DNA of 64,000 nt from Firmicutes bacterium ZOR0006 (GTDB lineage Bacteria > Bacillota_I > Bacilli_A > Culicoidibacterales > ZOR0006): contig JTLC01000028.1 in the NCBI GenBank assembly GCA_000798955.1, positions 1-64,000 of the forward strand, in the 5' to 3' direction. This document shows, piece after piece, positions 34,959 through 43,258 of the stretch. The notes under the pieces were generated by a model. It saw only the letters and a program-made list of their open reading frames with translations. It was not told where the DNA came from and searched no databases. The translations under genes were made by a program, and so were the position numbers. Each line of letters starts with the position of its first letter. The stretch's first letter is position 1.

Positions 34959-36185
34959 TGTTATTTGAGGATATAATTTCGCAACTTCAGGATTGAGAAT
35001 CGTGACATTTTCACGCATATCTTTCATCAATTTGGCATCAGGGTTACAACGTAAAACCATCCCATCAAGATACATTAAACTTTTAATGATGGGATAAATC
35101 CCTTGTTCAAATTGCATCCCACAATTGACACCGAGCTTAATTGTTTCCATCATTTTTTGGGTTAAACTCACTTGGCTCACTGTGCTTTCACTGAAATCAG
35201 CATAGACAGCGAGTAACTTTTGGTGAAAATCAGCAAAGGTAGCACCAGTTAATTCGATATCAGACATGGCATTCAAATATTTGGCACAATTATCATAATC
35301 ATAAAAGGCGAGTGCGGTCATAAAGTTGAAAAGTCCTTGCCGCATCCGCTCACTGACATGGCCAATGGCACCGCAATCAACAAAATAAATCTGTTCATCG
35401 AGGTCAATAATATTTCCCGGGTGAATATCACCATGAAAAGTTCCAATGTTGAAAAGATAAAAACCATGAACTTTAAAGAGATCTAAGAGCCGTTCATAAG
35501 GTAACTGTTTAACACTTAATTCATAATCGTATGTTGCACCGGGAATCAGGAGCGAAACAGCAACATTTTCTGAACATAACTCAGGAACGTATTCAATGAA
35601 ATGGAGCTTAGTTAAATCAAATTCAGTGTGATGCTGTTGATAAATTTCATAAAGCAAATCACGATTTTTCATTTCATTGCGGAAGTCGAGTTCGTCTAAA
35701 GTGTTGGTGCGGATTGACGCCAAAACGCCGAGCGGATCAGCGACACGTGCGAGCTTAGGATAAAAGAAAATAATGAAGCGAAACAAACGACTCACTGATT
35801 GAACATCTTTGACGAATTGTTTTTTGAAATCCGCTTTTAAAATTTTGACGGCAACAGCACGACCATCTTTCAGTTTCGCCTGATAGACTTGACCAATCGA
35901 AGCACTCGCAAGTGGTTGTTGCTCAAAGCTCGCAAATTGTTGGCGCCAGCGTTCATCAGTATAGGTAGCGAGCAATTTTTCAATATCTTCTTCAGGGATT
36001 TTCGTTGTTGCCGTATACAGCTGCGATAGATGGGTACACTTTTTTTCATCGAGAAAATCAATTCGCAAGGCAAAAGTTTGGGCAATTTTCACCGCTAATA
36101 GACCTTTTTTTTGAATTTTATCGAGGTCTGGCAAGGGTTTGCGAAAAATTTCATTCATTAAATCAATAAAGCTGAGTGCATTCAT
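34950..36185 (-). CDS. ABC1/UbiB-family atypical kinase
   Basis: 411-aa protein-kinase-like ATPase of the AarF/UbiB/ADCK family, associated with isoprenoid-lipid metabolism elsewhere. Nucleotide-loop LASASIGQVYQA, the invariant lysine in AVAVKIL, catalytic HGDIHPGNI and the metal-binding FVDCGAIG are intact. The N-terminal KxGQ motif appears as KIAQ. No C-terminal transmembrane segment is visible. ATG 36185 is chosen because AAGGTGGGAG lies six bases upstream. No quinone genes nearby. Confidence 0.9.
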   Translation of the reverse strand: MNALSFIDLMNEIFRKPLPDLDKIQKKGLLAVKIAQTFALRIDFLDEKKCTHLSQLYTATTKIPEEDIEKLLATYTDERWRQQFASFEQQPLASASIGQVYQAKLKDGRAVAVKILKADFKKQFVKDVQSVSRLFRFIIFFYPKLARVADPLGVLASIRTNTLDELDFRNEMKNRDLLYEIYQQHHTEFDLTKLHFIEYVPELCSENVAVSLLIPGATYDYELSVKQLPYERLLDLFKVHGFYLFNIGTFHGDIHPGNIIDLDEQIYFVDCGAIGHVSERMRQGLFNFMTALAFYDYDNCAKYLNAMSDIELTGATFADFHQKLLAVYADFSESTVSQVSLTQKMMETIKLGVNCGMQFEQGIYPIIKSLMYLDGMVLRCNPDAKLMKDMRENVTILNPEVAKLYPQITNS

Positions 36186-36269
36186 TTTAGCTCCCACCTT
36201 TCTACAATGTGTATGCGTATTATACAGAGAACACAGACAAAAAAATAGTGCTAAATATTGTCCTAATTA

Positions 36270-36278
36270 TGTTATAAT
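36270..36278 (+). promoter_or_regulatory. thyA promoter, extended -10
   Basis: TGtTATAAT at 36270-36278, 34 bp before thyA; -35 not clear. Confidence 0.55.
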
Positions 36279-36312
36279 GAGAAAAACAAAAATATAAAGG
36301 AGCTTGGGAAGA

Positions 36313-37110
36313 ATGGAACAATATTTAGCACTGTGCCGCCATGTTTTGACTAATGGGGAACAAAAAGGTGATCGAACAGGAACAGGAACAATCAGTACTT
36401 TTGGCACACAATCACGATATGACTTAACAAAAGGTTTTCCAATGGTGACGACAAAGAAAGTACATTGGAAGTCAGTTGTTCATGAATTATTATGGTTTAT
36501 TCAAGGTGATACAAATGTCAAATATCTCCAAGACAATGGAGTTCGCATTTGGAATGAATGGGCTGATGAAGATGGGGAACTTGGACCAGTTTACGGTGCT
36601 CAATGGCGAAAATGGCGTGATGCCGATGGTGAGACACACGACCAACTGCAACAATTGATTGATGATCTCAAGCAGAATCCAAATTCACGACGGTTAATTT
36701 TAAGTGCGTGGAATGTTGGTGAACTCGCGAACATGGCGTTACCACCATGTCATGCTTTTGTCCAGTTTTATGTCAGCGCTCAAGGCAAACTCTCGTGTCA
36801 ATTGTATCAACGTTCAGCTGATATTTTCCTTGGGGTACCATTTAATATCGCTTCTTATGCATTGTTAACCCATTTGTTGGCACAAGTCGCTGGTTTAGAA
36901 GTTGGTGAATTTATTCATACACTTGGTGATGCTCATATTTATAACAATCATCTCGAGCAAGTAGAATTGCAATTAACACGAGAACCAAAAGCGTTACCAA
37001 TGTTAAAATTGAATCCGGCAATTCAAACTATTGAAGACTTTACGTTTGCTGATATTGAATTAATTGGTTATGAGTCGCATCCACATATTGCTGGAAAGGT
37101 GAGTGTCTAA
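36313..37110 (+). CDS. thyA: Thymidylate synthase
   Basis: Methylates dUMP to dTMP using methylene-tetrahydrofolate. 265 aa, the short E. coli-like form. Folate/dUMP motifs include GDRTGTGT, the catalytic cysteine in [11 protein letters not shown] and [23 protein letters not shown] supports ATG 36313. First gene of a four-gene unit; DHFR, which recycles the dihydrofolate it makes, follows after two bases. Confidence 0.97.
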   Translation: MEQYLALCRHVLTNGEQKGDRTGTGTISTFGTQSRYDLTKGFPMVTTKKVHWKSVVHELLWFIQGDTNVKYLQDNGVRIWNEWADEDGELGPVYGAQWRKWRDADGETHDQLQQLIDDLKQNPNSRRLILSAWNVGELANMALPPCHAFVQFYVSAQGKLSCQLYQRSADIFLGVPFNIASYALLTHLLAQVAGLEVGEFIHTLGDAHIYNNHLEQVELQLTREPKALPMLKLNPAIQTIEDFTFADIELIGYESHPHIAGKVSV

Positions 37111-37112
37111 TT

Positions 37113-37592
37113 ATGCCAGTTGCAATTATTGTTGCCTTTGATGAGAAACAAGGAATAGGGATTACAGGTAAATTGCCATGGCATTATCGAGAAGATCTCC
37201 AATACTTTAAGGCGAAGACAATCAATCAAATCATGCTCATGGGATATGAAACATATCAAACACTGCCAATCAGACCATTGCCAAATCGCACGACGATTGT
37301 TGCGACAAGAAATCATGATATTTATGATGAAGGAGTAACAGTTACTCGCGATGTCGAAGCAACATTGCAACAGTATGCGATAAGTGACGAATGGTTATTT
37401 GTTGCTGGTGGCAGCTGTATTTATCAGTATGCCTTACCGTTTGCTGAACAGCTACTGATTACACAGGTGCCAGGTGAACATGACGTTGATACATGGTTCC
37501 CAGCTTGGAATCAAGCTGAATTTGAAAAAATAAGTCAAGAACAAGGTGAATATGTTTGCTTTGAAATATACCAGAGAAAGGAAGCGAAGTAA
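37113..37592 (+). CDS. folA: Dihydrofolate reductase
   Basis: Reduces dihydrofolate to tetrahydrofolate. 159 aa. Typical features: GIGITGKLPWH, the active-site acid in EDLQYFK, LPNRTTIV and FVAGGSCIYQYALP. The segment usually MGR-x-TxES reads MGYETYQTL: the arginine that contacts the NADPH 2'-phosphate is Tyr, followed by Glu. Cofactor preference may therefore differ. RBS AAAGGTGAG. Directly coupled to thyA. Confidence 0.94.
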   Translation: MPVAIIVAFDEKQGIGITGKLPWHYREDLQYFKAKTINQIMLMGYETYQTLPIRPLPNRTTIVATRNHDIYDEGVTVTRDVEATLQQYAISDEWLFVAGGSCIYQYALPFAEQLLITQVPGEHDVDTWFPAWNQAEFEKISQEQGEYVCFEIYQRKEAK

Positions 37593-37594
37593 CA

Positions 37595-38308
37595 ATGGAT
37601 TTTATTATTCTCTTTTTAATTGCTATTATTGTTTTCATTGTCGTTGTTTTGTTAGGAACATGGGCGTGTGCGTATATTTTACGTCTGCCAATTTTTTCGC
37701 AACGTACACGAAATCTGGCAGCAAGAACTGGCCTGATGGTCGTGAATCGCTTTATGCGAGCACAAATTAATGTAATAGGGAAAGAAAATTTACCTGAAGA
37801 AAGTTTTGTTATTGTTGGAAATCATGTCAGCAATATTGATATTTTAGCCTTATGTGAAGCGATACCACGTCCAATTGCTTTTGTGGCAAAAGAAGAATTA
37901 GGGAAAGTCCCATTCTTAGGATCATGGATGGAAACGATGAAGTGTGTATTTATTAAACGTGATGATGTTCGTGGTTCGATTAAACTGATTAATGAGGTCG
38001 CTGCGCAACAAGTAAAAGATGGCTTGCCGATGGTTATTTTCCCCGAAGGAACGAGAAGTGGCGGCCATGAAGTTGCCCCATTTAAAGGTGGGAGTTTTTC
38101 ACTTGTGACGAATTCACAAGCACCAGTGGTTCCAATTACGATTGAAAATACTCATCTTGTTTTGAAAAATTTTCCGAAAAAAACACAGATTCGGGTTACA
38201 ATTCATCCTGCAATTTATCCTGAAACGTATACGCAAATGAATCGCAACCAATTAGCTGCTCAAGTTTATGAGCAAGTGGTGAGTGGGTTTCAACGTGGAA
38301 ACGCGTAA
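37595..38308 (+). CDS. plsC: 1-acyl-sn-glycerol-3-phosphate acyltransferase
   Basis: Acylates lysophosphatidic acid to phosphatidic acid at the membrane. 237 aa; N-terminal transmembrane helix (about residues 2-28), catalytic NHVSNID (HX4D), substrate motif FPEGTRSGG. RBS AAAGGAAG. Two bases after folA. Confidence 0.94.
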   Translation: MDFIILFLIAIIVFIVVVLLGTWACAYILRLPIFSQRTRNLAARTGLMVVNRFMRAQINVIGKENLPEESFVIVGNHVSNIDILALCEAIPRPIAFVAKEELGKVPFLGSWMETMKCVFIKRDDVRGSIKLINEVAAQQVKDGLPMVIFPEGTRSGGHEVAPFKGGSFSLVTNSQAPVVPITIENTHLVLKNFPKKTQIRVTIHPAIYPETYTQMNRNQLAAQVYEQVVSGFQRGNA

Positions 38309-38942
38309 AGTTTTAGTTGTTGGTATTGGTGTTGTGAGCCTTGGTCTTGTTGCAAGTTTAGGACTTTTAGTGAGTGTACTCCCAAAAGCCACCGAACAAC
38401 AAGTGGTTGTAGCAGGACAACCAAATAAACCAGAAACCGAGGCGAAGCCAAATCTTTCAGATAAAGAAGCAACCCCAGATGAGACACCAACGACTGAAGT
38501 GCCAGAAGTGACTCCAGAAGTTGAGGGAACCGTCACGGCAGGGGAACCAACAATTACTGAACCAGAATTAGGTATGAGTGTCGCGCAATTACAAACAGTC
38601 ATGGGAGAACCAACAAAGGTCAGAGCAGTTGATGCTGCCTATGTATATGAGTACACTGGCCATACATTTGTTGTTGACGAACACCAACAAACAGTAATTG
38701 GCTACTGGTTATATCCAGAGCAAGCGGTTCAGCCAACTGAAGTGAGTATTGATTGGCAAAAGGGATTTGCACAAAGCCCAAGTGCAATTGATTGGCAAGG
38801 ACCATATGGAAATAGCGGACGCGGAAGCACCTATGTACTGTATGGCTATACAACAATTGCTGGTGTTGATTATGTAATCGAGTTTGGTGCGGATGATGAG
38901 TTGGGCTTCGGCAATCAATTAGTTGCTATTTATCAACAGTAA
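38295..38942 (+). CDS. Exported protein with TPE-rich linker and CAP-associated-like domain
   Basis: About 215 aa. An N-terminal transmembrane/signal helix (about residues 4-26) is followed by a Glu/Thr/Pro-rich linker (about 35-85) and a C-terminal domain beginning GMSVAQLQTVMGEPTKVR ... YEYTGHTFVV, which resembles the CAP-associated N-terminal domain of YlbC-like secreted proteins. I am only moderately sure of that. The start is uncertain: GTG 38295 (GGTGAG eleven bases upstream) or GTG 38283, both inside plsC. Confidence 0.72.
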   Translation: METRKVLVVGIGVVSLGLVASLGLLVSVLPKATEQQVVVAGQPNKPETEAKPNLSDKEATPDETPTTEVPEVTPEVEGTVTAGEPTITEPELGMSVAQLQTVMGEPTKVRAVDAAYVYEYTGHTFVVDEHQQTVIGYWLYPEQAVQPTEVSIDWQKGFAQSPSAIDWQGPYGNSGRGSTYVLYGYTTIAGVDYVIEFGADDELGFGNQLVAIYQQ

Positions 38943-38974
38943 AAAAACAGCATGAGACGCCTCATGCTGTTTTT
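38943..38974. terminator. Bidirectional terminator
   Basis: AAAAACAGCATGAG-acgc-CTCATGCTGTTTTT, symmetrical, between convergent genes. Confidence 0.92.
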
Positions 38975-38981
38975 AATGTTG

Positions 38982-39530
38982 TTAAATACCTTTTGCTTTT
39001 GCCTTAATCATTGGCTCGAGTTTTGGGTTAATATGATCATAGAATAAAACGCCATCGAGGTGGTCGATTTCATGTTGTAGGACAATGGCCATAAAATCGC
39101 GGAACCGTAGTGAGAGTTTATTGCCGTCAACATCGAAAGCTTCAACAGTAATTCGAGAGAATCTTGGCGTAATTCCTTCAACGTCATAGTTGACAGATAA
39201 GCAGCCTTCACCATCACGTAAGTAGGTTTTTTCTTCTGAATGACTCACAATTTTTGGATTTACGAGGACAAAACTATGTTCTTTTTCATTTTCATCGATT
39301 GTGTGGATAGCCACCATGCGAAGGAGTTGATTCACTTGGGGTGCAGCTAAACCAACACCAGCACGGAGACCATATTTTTGTGCCAATTCATCATCTTGGC
39401 TATATTTTAAATATGTTAGCATGTCTTCGGCAAGGGTTTTTTGCTCAGGAGTTAATGGAAAAGTGAGAAGTTCACTTTTTTCACGGAGACGAGGGTTTTT
39501 ATCATCAATAATATCTTTCATCATCAACAT
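38982..39530 (-). CDS. def: Peptide deformylase
   Basis: Removes the N-formyl group from nascent proteins; Fe/Zn enzyme. 182 aa with the three motifs GVGLAAPQ, EGCLSV and QHEIDHLDG. The long spacing and EGCLSV fit the type-2 Gram-positive form. AAAGGA lies ten bases before the ATG on the minus strand. Single gene. Confidence 0.96.
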   Translation of the reverse strand: MLMMKDIIDDKNPRLREKSELLTFPLTPEQKTLAEDMLTYLKYSQDDELAQKYGLRAGVGLAAPQVNQLLRMVAIHTIDENEKEHSFVLVNPKIVSHSEEKTYLRDGEGCLSVNYDVEGITPRFSRITVEAFDVDGNKLSLRFRDFMAIVLQHEIDHLDGVLFYDHINPKLEPMIKAKAKGI

Positions 39531-39680
39531 TTTTCGAGTATCCTTTCTTCTTACAGTGTTTTTCTAAAATAATGATACTTTTTACAGTATACGTTTTTTT
39601 AGTGGATTTGGAAAGAAGAAAGCACCGAAAAAATGATGATTTTTTTGTGAGACGAGACTCTTCGCTTTTGAAGTAAAATT

Positions 39681-39689
39681 TGGTAAAAT
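39681..39689 (+). promoter_or_regulatory. Extended -10 promoter of SEDS operon
   Basis: TGgTAAAAT at 39681-39689, 38 bp before the start. Confidence 0.5.
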
Positions 39690-39726
39690 AAGAAGTAAGA
39701 CTCAAGGGGAATTTTTAGGAGAGACT

Positions 39727-41052
39727 ATGGCAGAAATAAGAAAAAAATCAAAACAAACAAAGCTCGTTCGCTTTGCACAATTAAAATATATGGATATTGG
39801 CCTCTTTACGGCTATGGTAATTTTAGTCGGTATTGGGATTTTTGCGATATATAGTGCAAGTATTTATACTGCCTTCTATGAGGGAAGTAGTCCATTAAAA
39901 TACTTAGTGATTCAAACACTAGGATTAGGACTTGGTCTGTTAGCCTATTTCACACTAGCAGTTATACCGTATAAAAAATATCTTAATATTAAACTTATCG
40001 GTATCGGATTGGGTTTGAGTATAGCAACATTAATCTACGTATTGACAACTGATCCGATTTTAGGAGCAAGTCGTTGGATTGACTTGGGGCCTGTAAACTT
40101 TCAGCCATCAGAATTAACGAAAATCGTCTTCGTATTGTTTATTTCCTATTGGTTTGTTCGGTATGAGACGGTTTGTTATGATGATGGTATGAAGCTTATC
40201 ACTTTGGTGAAAAGTAGCTTTGTCGCTTTATTCAATCCAACTGCTCGAAAAAAAGTGAAACGAATTGCACAAGATAAACGTTTATGGAAGCGAGTGGCGA
40301 CATTTTGGGGGATTCCGTTGGCAATTATGCTAACAATTATGGTACTGTTAAAACTTGAGCCAGATAATGGTTCAATGATTATTATTTTTGCTTTATTCTG
40401 TGCGATCTTCACAATTATCTTTTTACGTAGTCGTAAAATGCGACTGATTTTGGCTGGACTCGTTGTTGCCGGTGGATTGGTGATTCTCAATAAAGATTTA
40501 ATTGCACAATTAATTATTGAAAATTCTGGTTCGGATCATATTGTCACGCGATTTAATGCTTGGTTAGATCCGTTCGAAGACTATCAAGGCGATGGGTATC
40601 AATTAGCGAACTCATACATTGCGATTGCTAAAGGTGGCGTAACTGGTGCTGGAATTGGTAATGGAACACAAAAGCAAGGATTTTTACCTGAAGGACATAC
40701 CGATTTTATTTTAGCGAATATTGCAGAAGAAACGGGATTAGTCGGAATTGGTGCTGTGTTTGCCCTCTTCTACTTTATCTTGTATCGGGCATTTAAAATT
40801 GCCCAAAAAGTTGAGGATAAACAAGCGAAATTAATTATTTTTGGTTTAATTGTTCTCTTCTTTATTCAAATGTTTTGGAATGCTAGTGGAATTAGTGGGC
40901 TACTGCCGATGAAAGGTTTAGCAGTCCCATTCTTAGGATATGGGGGAACATCAATTGTATTTATGGTGTCAACACTTGGAATTATCCAAAGTATTGCCAC
41001 AAATACGAATTATCGTGAAGCGAAACGAATCGAGGAAATCAATCATGAATGA
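39727..41052 (+). CDS. SEDS glycosyltransferase FtsW/RodA
   Basis: Peptidoglycan polymerase of the SEDS family, polytopic with about ten helices. Landmarks: GASRWIDLGPVNFQPSE, the catalytic aspartate region FNAWLDPFED, GNGTQKQGFLPEGHTDFI and FLGYGGTSIV. 441 aa, longer than the usual about 395-400: a basic cytoplasmic insertion of some 45 residues (about 160-205, NPTARKKVKRIAQDKRLWKR) follows the NFQPSE helix. FtsW against RodA cannot be decided here. RBS AGGAGAG. First gene of a six-gene operon. Confidence 0.94.
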   Translation: MAEIRKKSKQTKLVRFAQLKYMDIGLFTAMVILVGIGIFAIYSASIYTAFYEGSSPLKYLVIQTLGLGLGLLAYFTLAVIPYKKYLNIKLIGIGLGLSIATLIYVLTTDPILGASRWIDLGPVNFQPSELTKIVFVLFISYWFVRYETVCYDDGMKLITLVKSSFVALFNPTARKKVKRIAQDKRLWKRVATFWGIPLAIMLTIMVLLKLEPDNGSMIIIFALFCAIFTIIFLRSRKMRLILAGLVVAGGLVILNKDLIAQLIIENSGSDHIVTRFNAWLDPFEDYQGDGYQLANSYIAIAKGGVTGAGIGNGTQKQGFLPEGHTDFILANIAEETGLVGIGAVFALFYFILYRAFKIAQKVEDKQAKLIIFGLIVLFFIQMFWNASGISGLLPMKGLAVPFLGYGGTSIVFMVSTLGIIQSIATNTNYREAKRIEEINHE

Positions 41053-41461
41053 GCGGATTGATGGGTTATTACAGCCATTTATCACACTGTTACAAACAAA
41101 TACACACTATTGTACTTGGCAACAAGTATCAATGGCAATTGAAACTGACGAAACAGCACAGCAGTTGCTTGAACAATTTAACCAAGCGAAAGATACTTTT
41201 GCGGAAGCACAACGATTTGGAAGATACCACCCGGATTACCAAACATATCAGCGCGCACTCGCACAAGCAAAGCGTGAGCTTGATCAATATCCATTGATTG
41301 TTGACTACAAGCAAGCACAAAAGCAGGTGCAAGTACTTTTAAATCAAATGAGTATTATGCTAGGACAAGCAGTTTCACCACATATCATCGTACCTAGTGA
41401 TTTCTTCACTGGACAAGTACCACCGAAAAAAAGTTGTGGCAGTAATTGCCAATGTGGTTAG
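41045..41461 (+). CDS. ricF: RicF/YlbF family regulator
   Basis: 138-aa helical YlbF-family protein. Its tail PKKSCGSNCQCG supplies a cysteine cluster as expected for the iron-sulfur-binding RicF subunit of the RicAFT complex. In B. subtilis RicAFT stimulates RNase Y processing. ATG 41045 overlaps the SEDS gene by 8 bp, with GAGGAAA upstream. ricA lies at 6.35 kb; the third partner, ricT, is not in the window. Confidence 0.88.
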   Translation: MNERIDGLLQPFITLLQTNTHYCTWQQVSMAIETDETAQQLLEQFNQAKDTFAEAQRFGRYHPDYQTYQRALAQAKRELDQYPLIVDYKQAQKQVQVLLNQMSIMLGQAVSPHIIVPSDFFTGQVPPKKSCGSNCQCG

Positions 41462-41484
41462 AATAAAAGAAAGAAGTGAAAAAA

Positions 41485-42063
41485 ATGCGAATTATTGCAG
41501 GTGACCGCCGAGGTTTACATTTTGAAGCTGTAAAGGGGAACAATACGCGACCAAGTACAGATAAAGTTCGAGAAGCCTTATTTAACGCTCTCGGTCAATA
41601 TTTTGAGGGAGGAAATTCACTTGATCTATTTGCCGGGAGTGGTGCTTTATCTTTTGAAGGCTTAAGTCGTGGGATTGATCATGCAATTATGATTGATCGT
41701 GACTATCGTGCGATTCAAACAATTCAAGAAAATGCGAAAAAACTCCGCCTTGAGGAATATAGTGAAATTTTACGCCTTGACTATCAACAAGCACTTAAAC
41801 ACGTGAGTCGTTTAGGAATTCAATTCCGGATTGTCTATTTGGATCCACCATATAAAAATGAATACTTACCATTAATTATTGAGCAATTAATCACGCTTAA
41901 TTTATTGACACCAGATGCACAACTTGTTGTTGAACATGGACCAGATGTGAGTCTCCTAGAAACATACGGTGCTTTAACATGTGTCTATGATCGCACCTAT
42001 AGTATTAGTACAATCAAAATTTATGAATTTGAGGATGAAAATGATGACGCCACCGACAAATAA
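41485..42063 (+). CDS. rsmD: 16S rRNA (guanine(966)-N2)-methyltransferase
   Basis: Class I SAM methyltransferase for 16S rRNA G966. 192 aa: MRIIAGDRRG at the start, TRPSTDKVREALFNAL, SAM loop LDLFAGSGALSFEGLSRG and the catalytic DPPYKN. I chose ATG 41485 since proteins of the family begin MRI(I/V)(S/A)G; GTG 41476 is possible. coaD follows as in most Bacillota. Confidence 0.95.
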   Translation: MRIIAGDRRGLHFEAVKGNNTRPSTDKVREALFNALGQYFEGGNSLDLFAGSGALSFEGLSRGIDHAIMIDRDYRAIQTIQENAKKLRLEEYSEILRLDYQQALKHVSRLGIQFRIVYLDPPYKNEYLPLIIEQLITLNLLTPDAQLVVEHGPDVSLLETYGALTCVYDRTYSISTIKIYEFEDENDDATDK

Positions 42064-42535
42064 AATTGCGATTTATTCGGGTAGTTTTGATCCAATCACT
42101 AACGGGCATATTGATATCGTTGAGCGAGCAGCTAAAATATTTACGGAGCTACACGTCGTCGTTTTAAATAATCCGAAAAAACGCTATTTATTTAGCAGTG
42201 ATGAGCGTAAAGAAATGATTAGTAAAGCAGTTGCACATCTTCCCAATGTTCATGTTAGTACGTTTGGGGGATTGGTAGTTCATGCAGCGAGAGCTCATAA
42301 TGCCTGTGTGATTATTCGGGGATTACGAGCGATTACTGATTTTGAATATGAAATGAAGATGGCGTCAGCAAATAAAATGTTAGACCCAGAAATTGAGACG
42401 TTCTTCTTGATGACAAGTAACGAATTTTCTTTTTTAAGTTCAACAGTTGTGAAAGAAATTGCTACGTTTAAAGGTGATATTAGTAAGCTTGTACCAACTC
42501 ATGTCAAAGAAGCGGTGGAAGCAAAGTATGAATAG
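42041..42535 (+). CDS. coaD: Phosphopantetheine adenylyltransferase
   Basis: Penultimate step of coenzyme A synthesis: 4'-phosphopantetheine + ATP to dephospho-CoA. About 164 aa with GSFDPITNGHIDIVERA (TxGH nucleotidyltransferase motif), RGLRAITDFEYE and the C-terminal SFLSSTVVKE. Overlaps rsmD by 23 bp; GAGGATG serves as RBS. ATG 42044 is an equal alternative. Confidence 0.96.
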   Translation: MMTPPTNKIAIYSGSFDPITNGHIDIVERAAKIFTELHVVVLNNPKKRYLFSSDERKEMISKAVAHLPNVHVSTFGGLVVHAARAHNACVIIRGLRAITDFEYEMKMASANKMLDPEIETFFLMTSNEFSFLSSTVVKEIATFKGDISKLVPTHVKEAVEAKYE

Positions 42536-43226
42536 AAATTGGGAGCTTACATCACTCAGCCTGAAAATCATAGCTGTGATTACGATGACAATTGATCATA
42601 TTGGTTATTTTCTCGATGGACCATTGTGGTTACGAGCGATTGGACGAATTGCCTTTGTGCTTTTTGCCTTTGTTGTAGCTGAGGGTTTTACAAAGACACG
42701 GAGTCGAGTGAAATATCTTCAACGACTTGCGACATTTGGATTTGGGATGACACTCCTCGTTTTTATTTTCAGTTCGGTGACCCAAAACTTTACGTTGTTG
42801 AGCAATGGCAATATCTTTTTAACTTTTTATTTTGCGTTACTTATTACAACGGGAATGAATCGTGGGGATACCTTCGGGCTAGGCCAAATTATTGCCGGGT
42901 TAGTCGGGACAGTTTTATTTGCAGTTGACTATAGCTTTTATGGTATCATGACAGTCATCCTCTTTATATATTTCCAAGGAAATATCAAAAAGCAATTCTT
43001 CGGATTTTTGGCGATTAATGCCATTTTTTATGGGCCTGCACTACTGACATATGGACTTTGGAGCCCATATTCACTGCAAATATACTCATTAGTTGCTTTT
43101 GTGTTTATCGCGTTTTACAGAGGGAAACTCGGATATAGTAATACATTTACAAAATATTTCTTTTATTGGTACTATCCAATTCACATCGGTATTTTAGCAG
43201 CTTTAGGACAAGTGATTCATTTGTAG
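42528..43226 (+). CDS. TraX-family membrane protein
   Basis: 232-aa polytopic protein (about seven to eight helices) of the TraX family: TMTIDHIGYFL near the N-terminus, then RAIGRIAFVLFAFVVAEGF. TraX of F plasmid acetylates pilin; the role of chromosomal Bacillota members is unknown, with acyltransfer to envelope components the usual guess. ATG 42528 overlaps coaD by 8 bp, so it is coupled to a translation/CoA operon rather than to conjugation genes. Confidence 0.86.
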   Translation: MNRNWELTSLSLKIIAVITMTIDHIGYFLDGPLWLRAIGRIAFVLFAFVVAEGFTKTRSRVKYLQRLATFGFGMTLLVFIFSSVTQNFTLLSNGNIFLTFYFALLITTGMNRGDTFGLGQIIAGLVGTVLFAVDYSFYGIMTVILFIYFQGNIKKQFFGFLAINAIFYGPALLTYGLWSPYSLQIYSLVAFVFIAFYRGKLGYSNTFTKYFFYWYYPIHIGILAALGQVIHL

Positions 43227-43258
43227 CAAATAAGTTGAGAAAGAAAGTAGGAAAATAT

